Positions 34,550-42,686 of a stretch of 64,000 nucleotides of DNA are shown here, piece by piece. The notes under the pieces are model-generated. The model saw only the letters and a program-made list of their open reading frames with translations. It did not search any database and was not told the DNA's origin. The position numbers were made by a program, and so were the translations under genes. The stretch lies in the NCBI GenBank assembly GCA_041984235.1, contig JBHIYN010000001.1:186001-250000 (forward strand). The letters run 5' to 3'. The stretch comes from JBHIYN01 sp041984235 (GTDB lineage: Bacteria; Pseudomonadota; Gammaproteobacteria; Ga0077536). Position 1 is the stretch's first letter, and the number at the start of each line of letters is the position of its first letter.

Positions 34550-36162
34550 TGCCGCTCGAGCGGTCGCACAGCCCGCCGAGCGCGGACATTCCGCTGCTCG
34601 AGACCACCTGCGGCGGGGTGCTGGTCGAGGCCGCCGCCGCGGCGCCCGACACGATTGCCCTAGTCGAGGCCGATGGTCCGGCCGCGGCGCGCCGCCGCTG
34701 GACCTATGCCGAGCTGCTCCAAGACGCCCGGCGCCTCGCGCGGGCACTGGCGACACGTTTCGCGCCCGGCAGCCATGTTGCGGTGTGGGCGGGCAATTGC
34801 CCGGAGTGGGTCGTGCTGCAGTACGCCCTGGCGCTCGCCGGCCTGGTGATGGTTACGATCAATCCGGCCGTGCAGGCCGGTGAGCTCGGCTACATGCTGC
34901 GCCAGTCGCGTGCGCGCGGCGTCTTCCACCAGTCCGGCTACCGCGGCCAGGACATGGACGCCCTGCTCGCCACGGCGTGCCGCGAGGCGGATCTCGACCT
35001 CGAGTTCCGCTGGCGCCTGGAAGCGCTGGCCGCACTCGCCGGCGAGGCCGACCGGGGCACGCCGCTACCGGACGTGTCGGCGCGCGACGCGGCCATGATC
35101 CAGTACACCTCGGGTACCACGGGCCGGCCCAAGGGCGCGATGCTGAATCATTACAGCATCACCAACAACGCGCGCATGATGGCCCTGCTGAAGGCGCTGG
35201 ACGCCAACACGGTCAACCTCGCCGTGGCGCCCCTGTTCCATACCGCGGGCTGCGTGGGCAACGTGCTGGGCACGGTGCAGACCGGCGGCACGCTGCTGCT
35301 GCCGTCGGCGTTCGATGCCGCGTCCATGCTCGATCTCATCGAGCAGGAAAGGGTCACCTATACCTTCGGCGTGCCGACCATGCTGATCGCGCTGCTCGCC
35401 GAGCAGGCCGCGCGGCCGCGCGACCTGTCGAGCCTGGAGACCGTGTTCTCGGGCGCCGCGACGGTACCGGTCGAGGTCGTGCGGCGGGTCGAGGCCGAGT
35501 TCGGCGCCCGCCTCATCATCGGCTACGGACAGACCGAGACCTCTCCGGCGATCACGCACACGCGCCTGGACGACGACCCGCGCGACAAGAGCGAGACCAT
35601 CGGCTGCGCGCTGCCGCAGGTCGAGATCAGAATCGTCGACCCGGACAGCGGCGCGACCCTGCCGCTGGACACCCCGGGTGAGCTGTGCACGCGCGGCTTC
35701 CTCGTCATGATGGGCTACTACGACATGCCCGAGGCGACCGCGGCGACCATCGACGCCGACGGCTGGCTGCATACCGGTGACCTGTGCTCGATGGACGCCC
35801 GCGGTTACTGCCGCATCACCGGGCGGCTCAAGGATCTGATCATCCGTGGCGGTGAGAACATCTACCCGCGCGAGATCGAGGAGATCCTGTACGCCCACCC
35901 CGCGATTGCCGAGGTCGCGGTGATTGGCCTGCCCGATGACTACTGGGGCGAGACCGTCGCCGCGGTGCTGACCCGTGCGGTTGGCGGCACCCTGGATGCG
36001 GACGCCCTGCAGGCGTACGTGGCGGGGCGCCTGGCGCGGCACAAGGTGCCGCAGGACTGGTTCGCGGTGGATGCCATTCCGGCCACCGCGTCCGGCAAGT
36101 TACAGAAGTTCCGCCTCGTCGAGATGGCGCGCGCGGGTGAACTCGAGCCCTTTCGCCTGTGA
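34549..36162 (+). CDS. AMP-binding acyl-CoA synthetase (FadD-like)
   Basis: A 537-residue ANL ligase of normal length. The P-loop is YTSGTTGRPKGA and the core GYGQTETSP. The hinge is ITGRLKDLIIRGGENIYPREIEE, and the terminal catalytic Lys is in TASGKLQKFRL. It activates a fatty, steroid-side-chain or aromatic acid as a CoA thioester. Its ATG overlaps the Rieske oxygenase stop, so the two are translationally coupled. Confidence 0.93.
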   Translation: MPLERSHSPPSADIPLLETTCGGVLVEAAAAAPDTIALVEADGPAAARRRWTYAELLQDARRLARALATRFAPGSHVAVWAGNCPEWVVLQYALALAGLVMVTINPAVQAGELGYMLRQSRARGVFHQSGYRGQDMDALLATACREADLDLEFRWRLEALAALAGEADRGTPLPDVSARDAAMIQYTSGTTGRPKGAMLNHYSITNNARMMALLKALDANTVNLAVAPLFHTAGCVGNVLGTVQTGGTLLLPSAFDAASMLDLIEQERVTYTFGVPTMLIALLAEQAARPRDLSSLETVFSGAATVPVEVVRRVEAEFGARLIIGYGQTETSPAITHTRLDDDPRDKSETIGCALPQVEIRIVDPDSGATLPLDTPGELCTRGFLVMMGYYDMPEATAATIDADGWLHTGDLCSMDARGYCRITGRLKDLIIRGGENIYPREIEEILYAHPAIAEVAVIGLPDDYWGETVAAVLTRAVGGTLDADALQAYVAGRLARHKVPQDWFAVDAIPATASGKLQKFRLVEMARAGELEPFRL

Positions 36163-36225
36163 GGGCTGCGACCTTGCGCGCGGCGGCGCCCCGCTACCGA
36201 GTGACACCACGGAGAAACTGAGCCC

Positions 36226-36987
36226 ATGGAACCCGTATTGAAAGACAAGGTCGCGGTGATCACCGGCGGCGCCAGCGGCATCGGCCGCGCGACCGCGCTG
36301 GCGATGAGCGCCGCCGGTGCCCGCGTGGCGATCGCCGACGTCACGCCGGACAGCGGTGCGGCGCTGGCGGCCGAGATCGAAGAAACCGACGGCGAGGCGC
36401 TGTTCATACGTACCGACGTGCTCTCGGCGGACTCGGTCGACGCCCTGTTCGACGCCGTCATCGAGCGCTGGGGGCGGGTCGACTGCGCCTTCAACAACGC
36501 TGGTGTGGCATGCGAGAACGCCCTCGTGGGCGACGCCAGCGAAGCCGACTTCGACCGCGTCGTCGGCATCAACCTCAAGGGCGTGTGGCTGTGCCTGCGC
36601 CGCGAGATCAACGAAATGCTGAAGACCGGCGGCGGCGCGATCGTCAATACCGCCTCGGTCGCGGGCCTGGTCGGCTGGCGCGCGGCGGCATCCTACGCGG
36701 CGAGCAAGCACGGCGTGATCGGACTGACCAAGAGCGCGGCCCTGGACTACGGCCGGCACGGGATCCGCGTCAACGCGGTGTGCCCGGGCGTGATCGACAC
36801 GCCGATGGCGGCGCCCGCGACGCGCAGCGCGGGCAAGGTGCACGACCTCATGCTGGCCAAGCATCCGGTCGGGCGCTTCGGCGCGCCGGAGGAAGTGGCC
36901 GGTGCGGTGCTGTGGCTGTGCTCGGACGCGGCCTCGTTCACCACCGGTCACGCCCTCACCGTCGACGGCGGCTTCGTCGCACGCTGA
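36226..36987 (+). CDS. SDR-family oxidoreductase
   Basis: A 253-residue classical SDR: TGGASGIGRATA for NAD(P) binding, NNAGVA, TASVAG with the catalytic Ser position, YAASKHG with Tyr and Lys, and TTGHALTVDGGFVA at the end. It probably oxidises an alcohol or hydroxyacyl-CoA in the pathway encoded around it. It lies 63 bases after the ligase, with ribosome site GGAG. Confidence 0.92.
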   Translation: MEPVLKDKVAVITGGASGIGRATALAMSAAGARVAIADVTPDSGAALAAEIEETDGEALFIRTDVLSADSVDALFDAVIERWGRVDCAFNNAGVACENALVGDASEADFDRVVGINLKGVWLCLRREINEMLKTGGGAIVNTASVAGLVGWRAAASYAASKHGVIGLTKSAALDYGRHGIRVNAVCPGVIDTPMAAPATRSAGKVHDLMLAKHPVGRFGAPEEVAGAVLWLCSDAASFTTGHALTVDGGFVAR

Positions 36988-37055
36988 TCCGAAGCGTTCC
37001 GCGGCGCGACGCCGCGGGCCGTGACCACGCACACCAACCGGGGGGGGGAAGTCCA

Positions 37056-38681
37056 TTGGCCGAAGTACAGGAACGCGCTCACAGCGGCGCGCAGCAGGCG
37101 GTCGAGGAGCTCGACGCGCTGATCATCGGTGCCGGCGTGTCCGGCCTCTACCAGCTCTATTGCCTGCGCAAGCTCGGCATGAACGTGCGCACCTACGAGG
37201 CCGGCGGCGGGGTCGGCGGCACCTGGTACTGGAATCGTTACCCGGGCGCGCGGTTCGATTCGGAATCGTATTCCTACATCTACAGCTTTTCGAAGGAGCT
37301 GCTGGAGGAGTGGGACTGGAGCGAGCACTACTCGGCCCAGCCCGAGAACGAACGCTACCTCAACTTCGTCGCCGACAAGTTCGACCTGAAGAAGGACATC
37401 CGCTTCGACGCCCGCATCCGCTCCGCCGCATGGGACGGGGATCGCGGCCGCTGGAACGTCGAGACCGAGGACGGGCGGCGCGCGTGCACGCAGTTCCTGA
37501 TCTCCGCGGTCGGTATCCTGTCCGCGCCCTTCATGCCCGATATTCCCGGTATCGAGAGCTTTGCCGGTCCGTGGTGGCATACCGCGCGCTGGCCCAAGGA
37601 GCCACCCGCGCTGGCCGGCAAGCGGGTCGGCGTGATCGGTACCGGCGCCACCGCGGTGCAGCTGATTCCGAGGATCGCGCCCGAGGTCGGCCACCTGACC
37701 GTGTTCCAGCGCACCCCGAATTACTGCTGTCCGCTGCGTAACTCGGCGATCACGCCCGAGGAGCAGGCGCGCATCAAGGCCGGCTACGACGAGACCTTCG
37801 CCCGCTGCAACGCGACTTTCGCCAGTTTCATGCAGGACTTCGACCCGCGGCGTACCTTCGACGTGCCAGAAGACGAACGGCTCGCGTTCTATGAACAGAT
37901 CTGGTCGCAGCCCGGTTTCACCAAGTGGTTCGGCTGTTTCCACGACATCATGACCGACCCCGCGGCGAACGAGGACTACGCCGAGTTCGTGCGCAACAAG
38001 ATCCGCGCACGGGTCGACGATCCCGAGGTGGCGGAGCTGCTGGTGCCCAAGGATCACCCGTTCGGCTCCAAGCGCATCCCGCTGGAGACCGGTTACTACG
38101 AGGTCTTCAACCGCGACAACGTGCGCCTGGTGGACGTCAAGTCCGATCCCATCCGCGCGATTACCCCGGCCGGCGTGGAAACAGGCAAGGAAAGCTTCGA
38201 TCTGGACATCCTGATTTGGGCCACCGGCTTCGATGCCATCACCGGTGAGCTCACGCGCATGGACATCCGCGGCGAGAACGGCGTCGCGCTGAAGGACAAG
38301 TGGCAGGACGGTCCGAGCACCTACCTGACCCTGCAGACCGCCGGTTTCCCCAACCTCTTCGTGGTCAATGGCGCCGTGTTCTGCAACTTCACGCGCTGCG
38401 CCGAGGTCGTCGCCGAGTGGGTCAGCGGTTGTCTCGGCTACATGCGCGACAAGGGCTACCAGCGCATCGAGGCCGACCCGCGGGCGGAGGAAGCGTGGAC
38501 CGAGCACGCCGAGTCGCTGACCGAGGGCATGCTCTTCACGCGCACGGATTCCTGGTTCATGGGCAGCAACGTGCCGGGCAAGAAGCGCACCTTCCTGTTC
38601 TACGCCGGTGGCGCACCGGTCTTCCGCGAGAAGATTGCCGAAGTCGCCGCCCGTGACTACCAGGGCTTCGTGATGCGCTGA
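37056..38681 (+). CDS. Flavin-containing Baeyer-Villiger monooxygenase
   Basis: A 541-residue type I BVMO. The first FAD dinucleotide motif is GAGVSG (25-30). The BVMO fingerprint FAGPWWHTARWP is at 169-180, and the NADPH motif GTGATA is at 195-200. It would insert oxygen next to a ketone to form an ester or lactone. The start is taken as TTG 37056 because GGGGGGGAAG precedes it at good spacing and the protein then begins MAEVQERAH. It follows the SDR, which could supply the ketone. Confidence 0.92.
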   Translation: MAEVQERAHSGAQQAVEELDALIIGAGVSGLYQLYCLRKLGMNVRTYEAGGGVGGTWYWNRYPGARFDSESYSYIYSFSKELLEEWDWSEHYSAQPENERYLNFVADKFDLKKDIRFDARIRSAAWDGDRGRWNVETEDGRRACTQFLISAVGILSAPFMPDIPGIESFAGPWWHTARWPKEPPALAGKRVGVIGTGATAVQLIPRIAPEVGHLTVFQRTPNYCCPLRNSAITPEEQARIKAGYDETFARCNATFASFMQDFDPRRTFDVPEDERLAFYEQIWSQPGFTKWFGCFHDIMTDPAANEDYAEFVRNKIRARVDDPEVAELLVPKDHPFGSKRIPLETGYYEVFNRDNVRLVDVKSDPIRAITPAGVETGKESFDLDILIWATGFDAITGELTRMDIRGENGVALKDKWQDGPSTYLTLQTAGFPNLFVVNGAVFCNFTRCAEVVAEWVSGCLGYMRDKGYQRIEADPRAEEAWTEHAESLTEGMLFTRTDSWFMGSNVPGKKRTFLFYAGGAPVFREKIAEVAARDYQGFVMR

Positions 38682-38717
38682 CGCGCGCACTGCTGACCGA
38701 CAGAGAACGAGAGATCC

Positions 38718-39932
38718 ATGAGCGACGACAACGACTACGGCCGCCTGCACGCGCAGTTCGACATCGACGACCCGATCTTCGCCGAGGACTTCGAAGGCGC
38801 CCTCGGCCACCTGGTGGCGCAGTGCCCGGTGGCGCGCAGCGAGCGCGGGCCGGGCTACCATGCGTTCAACCGTTACCAGGACGTGCGCCGCTGCGCGCAG
38901 GACTGGCGGACGTTCTCCAGCGCCGACGGCTGGATGCTGGACCCGCCCGAGGGCAACATCCACATCCTGCCCGAGGACTCCGATCCGCCCTACCACACGG
39001 CCTGGCGGCGCGCGCTCAACCCGTTCTTCACCGCCGCGGCGGTGGCACGACTGGAGCAGGTCTCACGCGGCTACGCGGCCGAGCTGATCGAGCCGCTGGT
39101 CGCACGCGGCGCGTGCGAGTTCGTCGCCGATTTCGCCGCCCGCCTGCCCGGCATCATCCTGTTCCGCCACATCCTGCCGGTGCCGGTCGACGACCTGCCG
39201 CAACTGTTTGCCGACATCGACGTCTATTCCTTCGGCCCCGTGGACGAGCGTGCCGCGGCGTTCGGCCGCGTCTACGCCTACCTGCAGGAATTCCTCGAGG
39301 CGCGCCGCGACCGGCCGGTACAGGACGACCTCGTCGACGTCATCCTCGCCGGGGTCGAGCGCGACGGTGAACCGTGCCCGTGGGAGGACAAGGTGCATAT
39401 CGCGCTCGATGTCGTCTTCGGCGGCCTGGCGACGACCACGCACGCAATGTCGGGCGCGATTTACGAGCTGGCGCGCGCGCCGGAGGTGCGGCGCCGCCTG
39501 CTCGACCATCCCGACCAGGTCACGACCGCGGTCGAGGAGACCGTGCGCTTGCACGCGCCGGTCGTACTGGTCGGTCGCACGGTGAAGGCGGACGTCGAGG
39601 TCGCGGGGCATGCGTTCCGCGCCGGCCAGCGCGTTGGCCTCAACTACGCCGCCGCCTCACGCGACCCGGAGGTGTGCGCCGACCCGCACCGCTTCGACGT
39701 CACCCGTGAGGAGGTCGTGCATACGGCCTTCGGCGTCGGCCCGCACCGCTGCATCGGTGAATACCTGGCGCGGCTCGAGATCCGGCTCGCCATCGAGGAG
39801 TTCCTGAAACGGATCCCCGAGTTCCGGCTTGCGCCGGGGACGCAACCGCAGTTCGAGAGCGGCCAGCTGCGCACCATGAAGCACCTGCACCTGGTTTGGG
39901 ACGCGAGGCACGGCAGCGGGTCGCAACGCTGA
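38718..39932 (+). CDS. Cytochrome P450
   Basis: A 404-residue soluble P450. The I-helix is FGGLATTTH, with Ala-Thr in place of the usual Asp/Glu-Thr. ExxR is ETVR, and the haem loop FGVGPHRCIG places Cys345. It follows the BVMO by 36 bases and is probably the last gene of the plus-strand run. A small hairpin and convergent cassette follow. Confidence 0.93.
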   Translation: MSDDNDYGRLHAQFDIDDPIFAEDFEGALGHLVAQCPVARSERGPGYHAFNRYQDVRRCAQDWRTFSSADGWMLDPPEGNIHILPEDSDPPYHTAWRRALNPFFTAAAVARLEQVSRGYAAELIEPLVARGACEFVADFAARLPGIILFRHILPVPVDDLPQLFADIDVYSFGPVDERAAAFGRVYAYLQEFLEARRDRPVQDDLVDVILAGVERDGEPCPWEDKVHIALDVVFGGLATTTHAMSGAIYELARAPEVRRRLLDHPDQVTTAVEETVRLHAPVVLVGRTVKADVEVAGHAFRAGQRVGLNYAAASRDPEVCADPHRFDVTREEVVHTAFGVGPHRCIGEYLARLEIRLAIEEFLKRIPEFRLAPGTQPQFESGQLRTMKHLHLVWDARHGSGSQR

Positions 39933-39987
39933 ATCCGTTGCGGGGCGGATCCCGGTCACGCGGCCTGCTTGTCAAACCGGCCGGCCG

Positions 39988-40002
39988 GTGCCGTACCGGC
40001 AC
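39988..40002. terminator. Small hairpin between convergent genes
   Basis: GTGCCG (39988-39993) pairs with CGGCAC (39997-40002) around TAC, between the P450 stop and the convergent COX IV-like gene. There is no T-run and the loop is tight, so it is only a weak bidirectional terminator candidate. Confidence 0.3.
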
Positions 40003-40054
40003 GTGGCAACGGTGGCCGGGCGTCGCGCTGTCGCCGGCGCGATTGATCGGCGAT

Positions 40055-40330
40055 CTACACGGCGCGCCAGTAGAGCAGCAGGAGGATGGCGCAAACGACC
40101 AGCGTCCAGCCTTCGAACGCCAGACGCAGCGCACGCGGCGCGCCGCGCAGCTCCATGAAGTCGAGGAACACGAAGCGCGCCTTGACGAACGCGATCAGGA
40201 TTACCGCGACCGAGGCGTAGTGGTAGGCCTCGCCGAAGCCCAGGCCGTGGCCGAATTCCCAGGAAAGCCAGGTCGCCGCAATGAGGGCGACCCAGATCGG
40301 TGTCGCGCGGTGGCGAAGGATGAGGTCCAT
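40055..40330 (-). CDS. Cytochrome c oxidase subunit IV-like small membrane protein
   Basis: A 91-residue protein with three hydrophobic segments. FVKARFVFLDFMELR in the loop is typical of prokaryotic COX IV/NorF-type proteins. It starts 4 bases after the COX III-like gene stop. Its paralogue at 59709-59984 has exactly the same length (276 bases). No subunit I or II gene is nearby, so it may serve a membrane-bound oxygenase or electron chain linked to the local oxidations. Confidence 0.82.
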   Translation of the reverse strand: MDLILRHRATPIWVALIAATWLSWEFGHGLGFGEAYHYASVAVILIAFVKARFVFLDFMELRGAPRALRLAFEGWTLVVCAILLLLYWRAV

Positions 40331-40334
40331 CGGT

Positions 40335-40922
40335 TCAGCGCACCAGGTAGAGCAGGGCGAACAACACGATCCAGAGGATGTCGACCATATGCCAGAAGCT
40401 GGCACCGCTCGCGAGGGTATTGACGGTGGCGGGATCGGGCGGCCGTGCCGCGGTTACCCGCCACAGGAACAGCAGCACCCCGGTGCCGATGACCACGTGC
40501 AGCATGTGGATGCCGGTCAGCATGTAGTAGTACATGAAGAAATCGTTGCTGGTAAGCCCGTAGCCGGCGGCAATCTTCTCGCTCCACTCGAAGTACTTGA
40601 CGGTCACGAAAGCCACACCGCAAGTCATGGCCAGCGCCAGCAGGCCGCGACACAGCGTTTGGCGCCGGGCGCGCGCGGCGTCCACCGCGGTGACCACGAA
40701 CCACGAGCTGGTCAGCATGATCAGCGTGTTGAGCATGCCGTAGCCCTGGCTGAGCAGGCGCTGTGATGCGCTGAAGAGTTCGAGATCGTTGCCCCGGTAC
40801 CAGAGGAACACTGCGAAAAAGAGGGCGAACATGAGCATGTCACCGAGGATGAACATCCACACCCCGGGTTCACCCGGCAGGTGGCCCGTGTCGCGCGGTT
40901 GCGCCTCGATGTGGCTCGACAC
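40335..40922 (-). CDS. Cytochrome c oxidase subunit III-like (NorE-type) protein
   Basis: A 195-residue membrane protein with five hydrophobic helices, the short NorE-like form of heme-copper oxidase subunit III. GVWMFILGDMLMFALFFAVFL opens the protein, and LTGIHMLHVVIGT and FWHMVDILWIVLFALLYL are classic subunit III segments. The second copy is at 59981-60562. The absence of catalytic subunits suggests an accessory role. Confidence 0.88.
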   Translation of the reverse strand: MSSHIEAQPRDTGHLPGEPGVWMFILGDMLMFALFFAVFLWYRGNDLELFSASQRLLSQGYGMLNTLIMLTSSWFVVTAVDAARARRQTLCRGLLALAMTCGVAFVTVKYFEWSEKIAAGYGLTSNDFFMYYYMLTGIHMLHVVIGTGVLLFLWRVTAARPPDPATVNTLASGASFWHMVDILWIVLFALLYLVR

Positions 40923-40938
40923 CAGCGCTGGCCGGGGC

Positions 40939-41643
40939 TCAGGGGGCGGGGGCGGCGGCCCCGGCGAGAATGGCGCGCCGCAGGAACCAGACCACCACCA
41001 GGTACCAGGCGAAGAACACGACCAGTGGCACCCAGAATGCGAACAGGCCGTCCCAGGCGAAGGGGCCGGTCTTGAAGAAGGTCAGCAGCCCGCCGGGGAT
41101 CAGCAGCACCGCCACCCACAGCGTGAAGAACGCGACCCAGCGCGGGAACAGGGTTGGCGAACCGCGATCGCCCAGGATCGCGAGCCCGATGGCGATGTTC
41201 TGCACGACGAAGGTGCCGAACGGCATCAGGAAGGTCAGCCAGCCGAGGTCGTTCAGTAGCAGCACCAGTTGCGCATCGCGATCCGGACGAAAAGCGGCAG
41301 CTGTCCAGGCCAGTGCCGGCAGGATGAAGAACGCGATGCCGATCGTTCCGCAGGCGAGCTGGGTATGCGCGAGGATTGGCGGGGTGCCTTCCATGCGCCT
41401 GATCTGGATGCAGATGACGGCCACGAAGGGGCCGATGAAGCCGGCGCTGATCATCATCAGCAGGGCGCCGAAGCGGATCCCCGCAGTGGCTTCGCGGTAG
41501 CGGGCCGCGACCTCGGCGGCTACCGCGTTGGGCGAGGGCGGCGGCACGAACTGCGCCAGCAGCGCGAAGCCGAGCATGAAGATCAGGGCGAATGCGAGTC
41601 CGCTCCACGCGCACAACAACTGGATTCTCGTGTTCATGGCCAT
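40939..41643 (-). CDS. Multi-pass membrane protein, first gene of the COX III/IV cassette
   Basis: A 234-residue protein with about six hydrophobic segments (for example LCAWSGLAFALIFMLGFALLAQF and WVAFFTLWVAVLLIPGGLLTFF). I cannot name the family. The protein at 60591-61361 occupies the same place in the second cassette and shares the topology and the loop pattern after the first helix (PP-P, A--AA/V--FYR-). It could be the membrane core that the COX III/IV-like subunits join. Confidence 0.7.
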   Translation of the reverse strand: MAMNTRIQLLCAWSGLAFALIFMLGFALLAQFVPPPSPNAVAAEVAARYREATAGIRFGALLMMISAGFIGPFVAVICIQIRRMEGTPPILAHTQLACGTIGIAFFILPALAWTAAAFRPDRDAQLVLLLNDLGWLTFLMPFGTFVVQNIAIGLAILGDRGSPTLFPRWVAFFTLWVAVLLIPGGLLTFFKTGPFAWDGLFAFWVPLVVFFAWYLVVVWFLRRAILAGAAAPAP

Positions 41644-41695
41644 GCCTCCCCGTGGCGTGCACGCCGGTTCCTTATGGCGTGCAGATATTGTGCTT

Positions 41696-41708
41696 GCGTA
41701 TTATACGA
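41696..41708. promoter_or_regulatory. Candidate operator CGTA-TTA-TACG
   Basis: A perfect 4-base dyad (41697-41707) lies in the AT-rich 129-base region between the divergent membrane cassette and the SDR at 41773. It matches the dyad at 26048-26060 in spacing and arms. Confidence 0.45.
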
Positions 41709-41772
41709 ATTATTACGGAATTGCCGGACCTGCTGTCCCTGTGGCGCAGGGCCGGTGCAACAGGAGCATGCC

Positions 41773-42525
41773 ATGAAGACCATAGCCGTGCTTGGTGCCA
41801 GCGGCGGCCTCGGTGAAGCCATCGCCACCGACATCGCGCACCGCGGCCCGTTGTGCCTGGGTTATGCACGCGGCCGCGACAAGGCCGAGGCGCTGGCTGC
41901 AGGGATCCGCACCGCGGGTGGCGAAGCCATCACCTGCCAGGTCGACATCAGTGACAGTGACTCGGTCGCTGCCTTCGTCGAGACGGCGGCCGCGGTTGGC
42001 GAGGGGCTCGGCGCGATCGTTTCTGCAACCGGACCGGCGCTGCCACTGATGCCGCTCGGGGACGTCTCCGCGGAAGATTTCGAGCGAGTCTACGCGACTG
42101 ACGTACGCGGAGGCTTCAACGTGCTGAAGCACGGCGCGCGTGCACTCAGGGATGCCGGCGGCGGCAGCATCGTGATGCTCCTCACCACGGCAGTCCTGCG
42201 CACGCTCGAGAACGACGGCATGTCGGGTTGCCCGAAAGCGGCCGTTGCCGCGCTGTTGCGCCAGACGGCACGCGAAATGGGGCCGTACAACGTGCGCTGT
42301 AACGGGGTGGCGCCGGCCGTGATCGACGCCGGCATCGTGCACGCTCCGGAATTCGAAGGCAACGCACTGGCGCAGGGCGTTATCGAGGCCATGGTCGCAG
42401 GGACCCCGCTGGGACGCATGGGACGGCCGCAGGAGGTCAGCGCGGTGGTCGACTTCCTGCTCTCCCGTGGCGCGGGGTATATCAACGGGCAGGTCATCGG
42501 CGTCGATGGCGGCTTCAGTGCCTGA
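41773..42525 (+). CDS. SDR-family protein lacking the usual catalytic Tyr
   Basis: A 250-residue SDR fold. GASGGLGEAIA binds the nucleotide and the tail YINGQVIGVDGGFSA is canonical. Where YxxxK is expected it reads SGCPK, so the catalytic Tyr is replaced by Ser, and the Ser-bearing strand reads MLLTTAVL. Activity as a normal dehydrogenase is therefore doubtful; it may bind a cofactor or catalyse differently. Start ATG 41773 follows ribosome site AGGAG. Confidence 0.85.
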   Translation: MKTIAVLGASGGLGEAIATDIAHRGPLCLGYARGRDKAEALAAGIRTAGGEAITCQVDISDSDSVAAFVETAAAVGEGLGAIVSATGPALPLMPLGDVSAEDFERVYATDVRGGFNVLKHGARALRDAGGGSIVMLLTTAVLRTLENDGMSGCPKAAVAALLRQTAREMGPYNVRCNGVAPAVIDAGIVHAPEFEGNALAQGVIEAMVAGTPLGRMGRPQEVSAVVDFLLSRGAGYINGQVIGVDGGFSA

Positions 42526-42571
42526 GTGGTATGAGCTGCATCGCGATCCCGGCCGGGCCGAAAAATGGTAC

Positions 42572-42584
42572 GATAGCGTACTAT
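42572..42584. promoter_or_regulatory. Candidate operator GATAGCGTACTAT
   Basis: These 13 bases occur identically at 51854-51866, in another promoter region. They contain the dyad ATAG-N4-CTAT and the half-site GCGTA shared with 26048 and 41696. The site lies 103 bases before the phosphotransferase gene. Confidence 0.5.
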
Positions 42585-42686
42585 TCGCTTTAGAACGACC
42601 TGCGCACCGGCGTGCCGGACAGGACCGCCTCCAGTGGTGCTGACCTAGCTAAGAGCGCACTTGTAAACCCACGGGGAGATGCTTTC

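Noticed and set aside
42613..42686. Earlier start for the phosphotransferase, upstream of 42687
   Set aside because: The extra residues resemble noncoding sequence, and a good ribosome site (GGGGAG) precedes ATG 42687.
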